This document shows, piece after piece, positions 1-8,226 of a DNA stretch of 64,000 nt. The translations under genes were made by a program, and so were the position numbers. The stretch is from Glutamicibacter sp002979865. GTDB lineage: Bacteria > Actinomycetota > Actinomycetes > Actinomycetales > Micrococcaceae. The DNA lies in assembly GCF_050030965.1 (NCBI RefSeq), contig NZ_CP188297.1, forward strand, positions 744,001-808,000, written 5' to 3'. Numbering within the stretch: the stretch's first letter is position 1; every line of letters begins with the position of its first letter. The notes under the pieces were generated by a model, which did not search any database, was not told the DNA's origin, and saw nothing but the letters and a program-made list of their open reading frames with translations.

Positions 1-2473
1 TGGCATCTGTCGAGAAGATGACTGCTTGGGCATCTTCGGAGACAGATTTCGGATCAAAGACAACATTCTGCCCGGCCTTGATCTGGAGTTTCTTCGGTTC
101 CTCCAGCTTGCCGTCCTTATTAACCACCACTGCTTCCACCGCTGAGTCTGCAGCTACGGCGGCGATGGCGAATTTCCCAGTGCCATTAGCCGACAGCGGC
201 ATGGCCTGCGTACCGGCTAGCGCGTTGGAGCTCACCGCCCAGGCAGTGTCCGAGGAGTCCTTCGGGTCCGCACCGCGAACCATCTTCACCGCTGCGGTGA
301 CCGGAGCATCGGACTCGACAACTACCGTGTAATAGCCACCAGCCAGCTGGGTCAGATCCACAATCTTCGTCGCGTCGGAGTCGACGGCGAGGTTATCGTC
401 GAAGCTGGCGGCGACTTCGCCGTCTTCGCCCAGGACCTTCACCTTGAATCCAGCGCCCGAGGAGCCTGTTGCCGCAACGTGCAGCTGTGGAACCAACGAC
501 TTGTTGTCCTTGCTGAGCTTGGAAATATTCTCCTTGCTCTCGATCCACACTCCCGGAATCACCTGGCTATTGGAAGCCGTCGCGTTGGCGCTGACCAGTT
601 CAACACCCGACGGGGTCAAACCGCGCAGGGCGGCCTGTTGGACCGATGCAGTGATTTTTCCGCCAACACTGGTGATTTCAGCCGAAACAGAATTCAGGTT
701 CTGCGCGTAGCCGCCGAGCACGATGGCCCGGCTCTCCCCCGCTGCCAGGACAATGTTCTGCAGCGTCGAGGTGTCGATCAAGCCGTCTGGACCTCGAAGC
801 CGCAGGGACACCTGGGCAGTGGTATGCGTTGGGTTGGCCAAATGCATCACGCTGGTGGATCCGGTACTTGTCTGCAGGCCGGTGAATCGCCAGTTGGACG
901 CCGGGGCCTGGCACGTTGCGGCAGCAAGCCCTGCCAGGTCGCCATCCTTGGCTTGGTAGCTGCGCACGGCGCTGCCCTTCGAAGCGAGTTCGCCCAGCGG
1001 CTGCAAGGTGTAGACCTGGGCATCATCGATATCGTTGGCGGTTGAAATCTTGCTGGCGCGGCCGGTCAGGCCCTCATCATCAGCGCCACGGGCCTCGGCA
1101 GCTTCATCCTCAGCGATGCGTCCAGTCAGCTCATGCGCGCCGCTGCCATCGAGCTTGGTGAAGGAGGAGCCCGGAATGCGCTTGGCCAGATCTGAAACAG
1201 CAATGCTGCGCAAGTTGCTGGAAATGTCCTTGGCACCTGGGGCGAACTGCGCATCGGTGCCTTCCACGCCCTTGAGCAGCTGCGGGGTTGCCGAGCAAAC
1301 GCTGCTGGAGTCACCTGCGGGCAGGTTCGTCACGGCAGCTGGCAAAGACTTTTCGGCCGGTGCCGGGGCAAAAATTGATCCGGCACCCACTGCAGCGCCA
1401 GCAGCCGCGACGGCTACCAGGCTGAGCAGAACCGCGCCGGTCTTCTTGCGCGTCGGCGCGGCAGCCGCATCCTTGGAGGCCGCGGCGCGGGCCTTGTCCA
1501 GCTTCTGGCGACGCTTCGAGACGTTGCCGTCCACCGATTCCGCCTGCGGCCCGGCTGCGGGCGCATCCAGCGCACTGGCAGCGGCAAGTTCTTCCTTCGC
1601 GGCGTTCCGCGCGCGAACCTTCTCCAGCCGATGGCGGCGCTTGGCAGCCTTCGGATCTTCCGGTTCTGATGCCTTTGCGGCTTCTTCTCCAGGCTTCGGG
1701 CCGGCCGGCTGGTTCTTCTCAGCCTCGGTGGAACCAGCGCCAGCTGCGCCTTGCTGCCCCGAGGAGTCCCCGGCATCGTTCTGCTTCCCGGAAGCCCTAG
1801 CCGCTTCTGCGGCCGGCGGCTTGACTGGTTCGGGAACAACTACAGGGTCCTGGGCTGCAGGCTTCTTCGGTCCAGCGTCCTGGGCGGCACCAGGCCCCGT
1901 CTTGCTTCCAGCCGCGGCTGGGCCGGCGTTCTTGGCAGGCTCGGCGCCCTGGGAGTGTTCCGGCTGCGCAGCTGCATCAGTGGTGCCCGCGGCGGCTGCA
2001 TCAGCTGCAGGCAGTTTGGCGTGCGCAGCCTCGGGCTGCTCCGATCCGGCTTGAACGGAGTCCGGCTTGGGAGCCGGCTTCTGTTCCGCCGGTTCGCCTT
2101 GAGACTTTGCCCCGGCAGCCTGCGCGGTGGGCACCGTTTCCTTGGCGTCCTTGTTCCCTGACTTCGCCTCAGGCTGCGGCTTTGCCTTTGGTTCTTCCCG
2201 CTGAGCGGCCTTGGCTTCAGCCTTCGCCGCTTTCTCGGCGTTCTTCGCTTCGGCCTTGGACCGGGCCTGGGCTTCCTTGGCGCGGGCCTTGTCCAATTTG
2301 GCATCGACCTTGGCCCGGGCCTTGGCAGCCTTTGTCTCAGCACGCGATAGTGTCGCCGACACTGGGGTGGTGTCCTTGGCTTCTGGTTGCGCGGAGGCCG
2401 GTTTCGGGGCCGGGGTCTGTTCAGTTGGCTTGTCAGCAGAATCCGCTGAGTTCACGTTCTTCTCGTCGCTCAC
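1..2473 (-). CDS. DUF5719 family membrane-anchored protein (3' end outside window)
   Basis: The frame is open from a GTG at 2473 to the window edge, giving about 824 residues with no stop in sight. The GTG shares one base with the TAG stop of the upstream glycosyltransferase (TAGTG), so translation is probably coupled. Residues 1 to about 340 are a low-complexity Ala/Lys/Glu/Pro-rich cytoplasmic stretch with recurring KARAK-type and RR(H/Q)(R/K)L(E/D)K motifs. One membrane segment follows at about 343-365 (AVLLSLVAVAAAGAAVGAG), then a long extracytoplasmic part that resembles the DUF5719 family usually encoded after this glycosyltransferase in actinobacteria. The biochemical role is unknown; a cell-envelope role is inferred from the neighbours. 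Confidence 0.8.
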   Translation of the reverse strand, partial: MSDEKNVNSADSADKPTEQTPAPKPASAQPEAKDTTPVSATLSRAETKAAKARAKVDAKLDKARAKEAQARSKAEAKNAEKAAKAEAKAAQREEPKAKPQPEAKSGNKDAKETVPTAQAAGAKSQGEPAEQKPAPKPDSVQAGSEQPEAAHAKLPAADAAAAGTTDAAAQPEHSQGAEPAKNAGPAAAGSKTGPGAAQDAGPKKPAAQDPVVVPEPVKPPAAEAARASGKQNDAGDSSGQQGAAGAGSTEAEKNQPAGPKPGEEAAKASEPEDPKAAKRRHRLEKVRARNAAKEELAAASALDAPAAGPQAESVDGNVSKRRQKLDKARAAASKDAAAAPTRKKTGAVLLSLVAVAAAGAAVGAGSIFAPAPAEKSLPAAVTNLPAGDSSSVCSATPQLLKGVEGTDAQFAPGAKDISSNLRSIAVSDLAKRIPGSSFTKLDGSGAHELTGRIAEDEAAEARGADDEGLTGRASKISTANDIDDAQVYTLQPLGELASKGSAVRSYQAKDGDLAGLAAATCQAPASNWRFTGLQTSTGSTSVMHLANPTHTTAQVSLRLRGPDGLIDTSTLQNIVLAAGESRAIVLGGYAQNLNSVSAEITSVGGKITASVQQAALRGLTPSGVELVSANATASNSQVIPGVWIESKENISKLSKDNKSLVPQLHVAATGSSGAGFKVKVLGEDGEVAASFDDNLAVDSDATKIVDLTQLAGGYYTVVVESDAPVTAAVKMVRGADPKDSSDTAWAVSSNALAGTQAMPLSANGTGKFAIAAVAADSAVEAVVVNKDGKLEEPKKLQIKAGQNVVFDPKSVSEDAQAVIFSTDA

Positions 2474-5400
2474 TACTTCTTCTCCTGCTCGGCATCGGCG
2501 TCCGAAATCCGGTCGCTGAGCTTCGGGGTCAAGTTCTCACGCATCTCGCTGGCGCGTTCGCGTGCCTCGCGTCGGCTCAGTGGCATGGTGCCGGTAGCCG
2601 GGCTCTGGACTTCGGCGGCCGCCAAAACGGCCGAGCCGTCGGCGAGTTCTTCATTTTCGTCGCGTGGTTCACGGAAGCGGTATTCGTTGTTGCGGTAGTT
2701 GGCGAATCGCCGCGAGCTTGGCACCGGAATGGCCAAGAGGACGGTAATCAGCAGAACTATCGCGCTGAGCACCAGAACCGGTATGGCCGTGGAGTCCTTG
2801 TGCGACAACGTCAGCTTGCCGCCCTCGGCAGGAAGCTCGTAAGCCTGGGCCCATCGAGTTTCCGAATCCTCGGGATAGGACACCGAACGCAGGGATTCGC
2901 CATCAACGCTGGCCCGCAGCTTCGGATCCGACGCTGTTGCAAGGACCAGGGTCCGCTTGGCATCAGAAGCCGGAATTTCCAGATTGGCGATCTTGCCACG
3001 CTGGGTCGGCAATACGCTCACGTCTCCGTTTTCAGCGACAACGCGGGCAAATCCAGCGCCCTGATTCTCTTCATCGGCTTCATAATCCACTCGCCACAAC
3101 CAGCCGCTGTCGGTCTGGCCGACCGATGCCAGCCCAGTGGCCGCATCCAGGATGCGAACGGTCGCTGGGACAGATTCACCAGTCTCGTTGAGCACGACAA
3201 AGCCCACGCCCAAGTCGCGCAACGATTCGCGCGAATCCAATGCAGACTCGGAGAGCAGCATCGCTACGGCTTTGCTCTGAACCTGCGCGGTGGCAGAAGC
3301 TTCATTGCGTTCAGGATCCAGCAGCGGTCCGGTCAGTTGCTTGACCTGCGAGTAGCGGCTGATGCTGTCCAGGGTTTCACCGGAACCCGAAACCAACTGG
3401 CTGTCGATTTCACCGGAGGAACGCGGGCTGAGCACCAAGGTGCGCTTCTGGAATTCGGAGCGGCCCGCATCGGCTGCCGTGGCAGGCAGGGTGCGAGGCT
3501 GGGAGCTGTGGACCTGCTGAGCCGAATTCAGGGACGTCAGCGTTTCGGACTCCGCGGCCGGATTCAGCTGGGCGCCAAGCAGCACGGCGCCGGAAGCGAG
3601 AACCGCGAGCACGCTGAATGCGGCCATCAGGCTCATCGCTGGACGAGAACCCTGCGTCCGCATCGAGCGCGGCTGATCTTCATGGCGCAGGGCAGCTAGC
3701 GCGTTGGCGGCAGCTGCAAGCAATGCAAACATGGCAAAGGAGACGAACGGACCGGTGTAGGCGCTCACCGCGGTGTGCGAGTCCAAGGTGAACGGGACAA
3801 AACCGACGGCCCATCCCGCTGCCAGCGACAGGACTGCGCCCCACAGCAGGCGGCGGGAGTTCCGGCGCATGCTGGAACTGTGGCTGAGCGAAGAACTCAA
3901 GGTCCCGAAAACAGCCAGCACGATGATTGGAGCCCCGACCAGCAGTGCGGCGACCAAAGCCCACGGACCGGCGGGCAGGAAGTCCCAACCCACCAGCGAG
4001 GCGTTGGCGTTGAAGGATTCCGGGAAGCCCAGCAGCATCTGCCATGGGGCAGCTGGCGAGAACGCGCGCGCCGCACCGGGCTCGGTGAACAGCAGCCGCA
4101 GATCGCCCAGGCCGGCAAACAGCAGCGGAAGATTCCACACGATTGCAGGCAGCGGGATCCACCACAGGCTGCGTGCGCGGCGCACCGAGAAGATGGCCAA
4201 AACGTAAATCAGGATGCTGGCGGTCAGGAAGAATGAAACGGAACCGGCGGAGATCACCCAGAGCAGCACGGCGGCGCTAGCCGAAGCGGTCCATGCGGAT
4301 ACGGATTGCTGCTTCGGGTTCTTGGGCTTCGCGCCTTCGATGGCCACATGGGCATTCATGGCACGGATAATTGCCAGGAAGAACAGCGGCAGCAAGATGT
4401 GGATCAATACCGAGCCGACTCGTCCCGAGGCCAGCGAAGAGACCAGCGAAGGCAACAGGGCCCAGATCAATGCGGCGAAGAACCGGACAGCACGCGAACG
4501 GCTCACCGCGCCAATGCCCCACCACGCGGTCAGCGCGGCCAACGGCATCGCGGCGAAGAAGAGATAGATCGAAGCTTCGTTGGCATGGTTGAAAGTCACC
4601 AGCGAGAAAAGCCAGAACAGCACATCGGAGTTATCCGGCGGAGCGCTCAATCCGGTGGTGATGTTCTGCCACCACGATAGGGCATTGGCGCCGATTTCCT
4701 GGTTGCTGTTGGACAGCGGGCGCAGCGCGCCGCCGGACAAAGCAGTGGATCCAAGCAGGCTGCGCCAAGCAACCAGCGAAGCGGCCCCGGAGAGCAAGAG
4801 TGCCAGAATCAGCGAGAGTACTGCGGTGGTGCGCGGCGGACGGGCGATTCGCACGAAGTCGGAGAAGTTGTCACCGCTAGGTTCAACCATCGCGTCGGCG
4901 CCACTGCCATCCCCGTAGACCTCGCCATCGGCACGCCCGGTGTTCACATTGCGGCGGTATTCGCGCACCTGTGCGCCGGAGACCATCAGCTTGCGGACCT
5001 GGCGGCGTGGAATTTCGCGGATCTGGGCGACGTTGCGACGTGAAGCGGCCAGCTTGCCCGGGGAGAACAGTCCGCGCAGGACCGAAGCCAGGTGGCTGAA
5101 GCCATGGCCCGGGTCCTTGGCCAGCAATGCTACGAGGAAGTGGCCGATGCCGCCGAGCAGCAATCCAATCCACAAGAACGGCAGTTCCAAAGGCGAAGCG
5201 AACTTCAAGCGCTGGAAGACCTCCGAGCGCTTGGCTTCGCGCGGGCCTGCCAGCGAGTCGACGACCTCGACCTGGTGGTACATCTTGGCACTTGGCACCA
5301 CGACCACGCGGTGACCGGCCAGGCGGTTGCGCCAGCATAGGTCCACGTCGTCGCCACGGCCCGGAATAGCCGGGTCGAATCCGCCCAGCTGCTCAAAGAC

Positions 5401-5943
5401 CTCGCGCCGGATAAACATGCCGGCCGAGGACACGGCAAAGTAATCGCTTCGTCCGTCGTACTGGCCCTGGTCGACTTCGTCGATATCGATCATGGTCAGG
5501 CGCTGGGCCTTGCGGTCCACGCTCAACCCCACCTCGACCAGATGGCGCGGGTTATCGATGTCCAGCAGCTTGCAACCGGCAATGGATACCGATTCGGAGG
5601 CCTCAACGGTCCGAGTCAGCTGTTCCAGCGCGTCGGGAGCAGGCATGGAGTCATCATGGATAATCCATAGCCATTCATCACGGTCCAAACGCGCTTCGGG
5701 CAGTTGCGACACCGCTACTTCCAGCGACAGCCCCAAGGATCCTTCATCGGCGACCAGCAAGGCGGAGTTGGAAGGCAAGTTCGCCCGCAGGACCTCTAGC
5801 GATGCGTCAGAGGACGAAGCGTCAACTCCGACGAAGCGTTCGATAGGCCGGGACTGGTTTCGCAGTGCGGCCAAAGTGCGTGGTAAAAAGTCAGCGCCAT
5901 CGTGCGAAGCAACGATGGCGGTGACGTGAATTGGCGGACGAAT
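2473..5943 (-). CDS. Large membrane glycosyltransferase, family 2 (probable ATT start)
   Basis: Encodes about 1156 residues. The N-terminal 250 or so residues form a GT-A (family 2) domain: the opening strand is VTAIVASHDGADFLPRT, and a WIIHDDSMPAPDAL stretch carries the metal/nucleotide-binding acidic residues. A long C-terminal half with many hydrophobic segments (from about residue 370) follows, then a soluble domain and a last membrane helix near the C-terminus. The first in-frame TTG (5874) would delete the opening GT strand, and there is no in-frame ATG, GTG or TTG between it and the stop at about 6020. The only sensible start is ATT at 5943-5941, overlapping the whiB stop as TAATT where TAATG would be usual. 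It probably transfers a sugar to an envelope polymer; donor and acceptor cannot be read from the sequence. Confidence 0.85.
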   Translation of the reverse strand: MRPPIHVTAIVASHDGADFLPRTLAALRNQSRPIERFVGVDASSSDASLEVLRANLPSNSALLVADEGSLGLSLEVAVSQLPEARLDRDEWLWIIHDDSMPAPDALEQLTRTVEASESVSIAGCKLLDIDNPRHLVEVGLSVDRKAQRLTMIDIDEVDQGQYDGRSDYFAVSSAGMFIRREVFEQLGGFDPAIPGRGDDVDLCWRNRLAGHRVVVVPSAKMYHQVEVVDSLAGPREAKRSEVFQRLKFASPLELPFLWIGLLLGGIGHFLVALLAKDPGHGFSHLASVLRGLFSPGKLAASRRNVAQIREIPRRQVRKLMVSGAQVREYRRNVNTGRADGEVYGDGSGADAMVEPSGDNFSDFVRIARPPRTTAVLSLILALLLSGAASLVAWRSLLGSTALSGGALRPLSNSNQEIGANALSWWQNITTGLSAPPDNSDVLFWLFSLVTFNHANEASIYLFFAAMPLAALTAWWGIGAVSRSRAVRFFAALIWALLPSLVSSLASGRVGSVLIHILLPLFFLAIIRAMNAHVAIEGAKPKNPKQQSVSAWTASASAAVLLWVISAGSVSFFLTASILIYVLAIFSVRRARSLWWIPLPAIVWNLPLLFAGLGDLRLLFTEPGAARAFSPAAPWQMLLGFPESFNANASLVGWDFLPAGPWALVAALLVGAPIIVLAVFGTLSSSLSHSSSMRRNSRRLLWGAVLSLAAGWAVGFVPFTLDSHTAVSAYTGPFVSFAMFALLAAAANALAALRHEDQPRSMRTQGSRPAMSLMAAFSVLAVLASGAVLLGAQLNPAAESETLTSLNSAQQVHSSQPRTLPATAADAGRSEFQKRTLVLSPRSSGEIDSQLVSGSGETLDSISRYSQVKQLTGPLLDPERNEASATAQVQSKAVAMLLSESALDSRESLRDLGVGFVVLNETGESVPATVRILDAATGLASVGQTDSGWLWRVDYEADEENQGAGFARVVAENGDVSVLPTQRGKIANLEIPASDAKRTLVLATASDPKLRASVDGESLRSVSYPEDSETRWAQAYELPAEGGKLTLSHKDSTAIPVLVLSAIVLLITVLLAIPVPSSRRFANYRNNEYRFREPRDENEELADGSAVLAAAEVQSPATGTMPLSRREARERASEMRENLTPKLSDRISDADAEQEKK

Positions 5944-6536
5944 TAGATTGCTCGTTTCCGTAGACGGCGACGTTCGCGCTCTGAGAGCCCTCCCCAGATT
6001 CCGAAGCGCTCGTCATTGCTCAAGGCATATTCTAGACATTCCGAACGGACAACACATGCGCCGCAGACACGTTTCGCGTCGCGAGTCGATCCGCCCTTTT
6101 CAGGGAAGAACGCTTCGGGGTCAGTCTGTGCGCACAGAGCACGGGCCTGCCAGCCCAGCTCGCCCTCGTCAACTTCGCCGCCAACACCAAGCCAAACTGC
6201 CTTGATGGTTTCGCGCACTTCGTCATCCTCGTCGAGCTCAGGAGCCCACGAGCCAACCGAGGAGATTTCTTCGGTGTCGGATAACGTGTCGTGCTCTTTC
6301 AGGAAGCTGTCGGCCGCGGTCTCCAGATCGGCTGCAACTGCAACCCGTGCGGACTCACCGGCTTGAGGATCGACAAACCAGTCGGATGGTGCGTCCTCCA
6401 GCCCGTATTGAGCCGACGCAACAGCCGAGGTCGAAAATTCGGAGTACCCCTGCTCCAGATTCGCCATGGTGATGTTGACCTTTCGATTGGTTTGAGGAGA
6501 TCGGGCCGTCATTGCTCCCGATCCATCCGGCAGCAT
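5943..6536 (-). CDS. whiB: WhiB-family iron-sulfur transcriptional regulator (WhiB2/WhmD-like)
   Basis: A 197-residue protein with the four [4Fe-4S]-ligating cysteines at about 135, 158, 161 and 167 (C-X22-C-X2-C-X5-C), followed by the GIWGG turn at 179-183 and a basic C-terminal tail (SERERRRLRKRAI). This is the complete WhiB fold, which works as a redox-sensitive partner of the principal sigma factor. It has a long acidic N-terminal extension (about 130 residues) compared with typical 85-130-residue WhiB proteins. Internal starts at MTARSP (6512) or MANLEQ (6467) are possible. It is the first gene of a translationally coupled unit with the glycosyltransferase and DUF5719 protein; this position fits WhiB2/WhmD, associated with division and envelope, but the subclass is inferred. 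Confidence 0.9.
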   Translation of the reverse strand: MLPDGSGAMTARSPQTNRKVNITMANLEQGYSEFSTSAVASAQYGLEDAPSDWFVDPQAGESARVAVAADLETAADSFLKEHDTLSDTEEISSVGSWAPELDEDDEVRETIKAVWLGVGGEVDEGELGWQARALCAQTDPEAFFPEKGGSTRDAKRVCGACVVRSECLEYALSNDERFGIWGGLSERERRRLRKRAI

Positions 6537-6589
6537 TTATTCCATCGAACTAGCGAAAAGTGATGAACCTGCCCGGACTCACCATCTAA

Positions 6590-6603
6590 TTACAGCCGTG
6601 TAA
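6590..6603. promoter_or_regulatory. Perfect dyad in the whiB divergent intergenic region
   Basis: TTACAGCCGTGTAA is a perfect 5-4-5 inverted repeat in the 219-bp gap between divergent whiB and the TIGR03089 gene, about 55 bases upstream of whiB. It could be an operator; no known regulator is assigned. The rest of the gap also holds a TGAATTCTC direct repeat (6712-6720 and 6723-6731). Confidence 0.35.
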
Positions 6604-6755
6604 CTCCGCTAGAGTCAAGCGGGGAGGTCATTCTAAGAAGAGTTCTCAGGAAACTCCCGGCACAACACGCCGTCAAAAGACGCACATGAGGTGGGCGAGT
6701 CCCGTCTTGGCTGAATTCTCGGTGAATTCTCAGTAATTAAATTTAAGGACATCCA

Positions 6756-7484
6756 ATGAGCAATAGCCTACAATCACGAACATTTGTCGAGAATCTTCTC
6801 GCGCCGCGGCGCAGTTCAGCCTCCCCATGGCTCACCTGGTACTCCGTCAGCGGGGAACGCATCGAGCTGTCCGGACGGGTATTTGACAATTGGGTCGCGA
6901 AAAGCGCCAATCTCTTGGGCGAGGTTTTCGACCTCGATGAAGACTCGATCGTGGTGCTCGATTTGCCGGCGCATTGGAAGTCCCTGGTCGTGGCCCTGGC
7001 CGCGCTGCACCATGGCGCCACGCTGGTCGATGCTGGGCATGATGATGCACAGCAGGCATCGGTGTGGGTGACAGCCCAACCGGATGATGAGCGCATCCCC
7101 AGCAGCTCTGAAATCCTTGCCGTGAACCCGGCAGCTCTCGCGCTGTCCTTCGGCTCGGATCTCGGCCCTGTCGCAGAAGACTTCAATGCCTCCGTGCGTA
7201 CCTACGGGGATCAGTTCTATCCCTCGCCAGTAACTGGTGATGCCTCAGCCATCGCAACCAATGGTGACACCCCGGTCAGCCTTGCTGCGTTATTCGATAC
7301 CGAAGCTAAGGCGCAAGGAACAATTCTAGTGCGTGCTCAGCAACCCGTGCTCTCCTTGCTGCCCTTCGCCATTGGCCAGTGGGCAGCGGGTGACGGAATT
7401 GTGCTAGTAGAAGACGGGATGGAAGTGACCCAGCGCCTGCGCGACGGCGAACGCATTAACTTCGACTACCAACCAGCGGATTAG
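6756..7484 (+). CDS. TIGR03089 family protein (degenerate AMP-binding-like)
   Basis: A 242-residue protein. The N-terminal part (TPWLTWYS-like SPWLTWYS, a helix with NWVAKSANLL, then VVLDLPAHWKSLVVALAALHHGATLV) resembles the first subdomain of acyl-CoA synthetases and other AMP-binding enzymes. The ATP-binding P-loop-like motif and the C-terminal half of that fold are absent, so catalysis is unlikely. This matches the short actinobacterial TIGR03089 family, which has no established function. An AAGGA ribosome-binding site lies about 6 bases before the ATG. The 3' end overlaps gtrA tail-to-tail by 4 bases. Confidence 0.8.
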   Translation: MSNSLQSRTFVENLLAPRRSSASPWLTWYSVSGERIELSGRVFDNWVAKSANLLGEVFDLDEDSIVVLDLPAHWKSLVVALAALHHGATLVDAGHDDAQQASVWVTAQPDDERIPSSSEILAVNPAALALSFGSDLGPVAEDFNASVRTYGDQFYPSPVTGDASAIATNGDTPVSLAALFDTEAKAQGTILVRAQQPVLSLLPFAIGQWAAGDGIVLVEDGMEVTQRLRDGERINFDYQPAD

Positions 7485-8050
7485 CGAGCCACCGTCGGTA
7501 CCGTGCCGGTATCGGCCTGGCCAGCGGAGTGCGCTGCGTCAGCGCCGGTATCGGCCTTGTGATTGCCCAGAACTTCGTGGTCGTGGGCGAATTCTTCCTC
7601 CGCATCCATCGCGCTGCCGAAGACCCAGAAACGGTAGGCGAAGAAACGGAAGATGGTGCCGAGCACCAAGCCGACTACCGAACCGGCAATGAACACCGAG
7701 GTGGGATCGGTCAAGCCCAGCCAGTATTTGGTGACCCATACGCAGGCCGCGGCAATGCCCAAGCCGATGGCATTCATGATGATGAACATCACGAGCTCGC
7801 GCACCACATTGGCCTGGCGGCGGTGGCGGAAGGTCCAGTAGCGGTTGGCCACCCAAGAGAACATCGTCGCGACGACGCCAGCAATGATTTTCGCTTTAAC
7901 CTGGGAATCGCTCATGGAACCGTGCAGGAGCCAGACGTAGATCCCCGAGTCGATGATGAACGCAACGCCACCGACGACGCCGAACTTCGCCACCTCGCGC
8001 CACAGCAACGAGATGAGTCCGGCTATTTTGAGTTTGATGCGCTCGAGCAA
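7481..8050 (-). CDS. GtrA family membrane protein
   Basis: A 189-residue protein with four hydrophobic helices (FGVVGGVAFIIDSGIYVWL, IIAGVVATMFSWVANRYWTF, VMFIIMNAIGLGIAAACVWV, VFIAGSVVGLVLGTIFRFFAYRFWVF). The NRYWTF and RFFAYRFWVF signatures are typical of GtrA proteins, which are thought to move lipid-linked sugars across the membrane or assist membrane glycosyltransferases. The start is TTG at 8050, preceded by a strong GGAGG five bases away. The last 40 residues are polar and Asp/Ala-rich. Its link to the nearby envelope genes is inferred from position only. Confidence 0.9.
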   Translation of the reverse strand: MLERIKLKIAGLISLLWREVAKFGVVGGVAFIIDSGIYVWLLHGSMSDSQVKAKIIAGVVATMFSWVANRYWTFRHRRQANVVRELVMFIIMNAIGLGIAAACVWVTKYWLGLTDPTSVFIAGSVVGLVLGTIFRFFAYRFWVFGSAMDAEEEFAHDHEVLGNHKADTGADAAHSAGQADTGTVPTVAR

Positions 8051-8213
8051 TTGTCCTCCAGGGAATATTGTTCCCGTCTGGCTAGCAGTAACAAGGCGCG
8101 CTAAGCACTACGAGAAGCGCGCGATCTTGCTATTTTATCGGCACTTTCTGGAAATTGACCGAATTGTGAGAGTAATCAGACAACGCGCATGCGATTCTCA
8201 ACGTCGCTTTCGA

Positions 8214-8219
8214 TACCCT
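8214..8219 (+). promoter_or_regulatory. -10 element of purK (leaderless type)
   Basis: TACCCT lies 7 bases before the GTG of purK and no Shine-Dalgarno sequence is visible, so transcription probably starts at or next to the start codon. No clear -35 box is seen. Confidence 0.45.
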
Positions 8220-8226
8220 TGTAATC

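Noticed and set aside
2107..3699. Long plus-strand frame (530 codons) opposite the glycosyltransferase gene
   Set aside because: Its translation is low-complexity with no recognisable motif, and the minus strand encodes a clear GT2 enzyme there; it is a shadow of high-GC codon bias.
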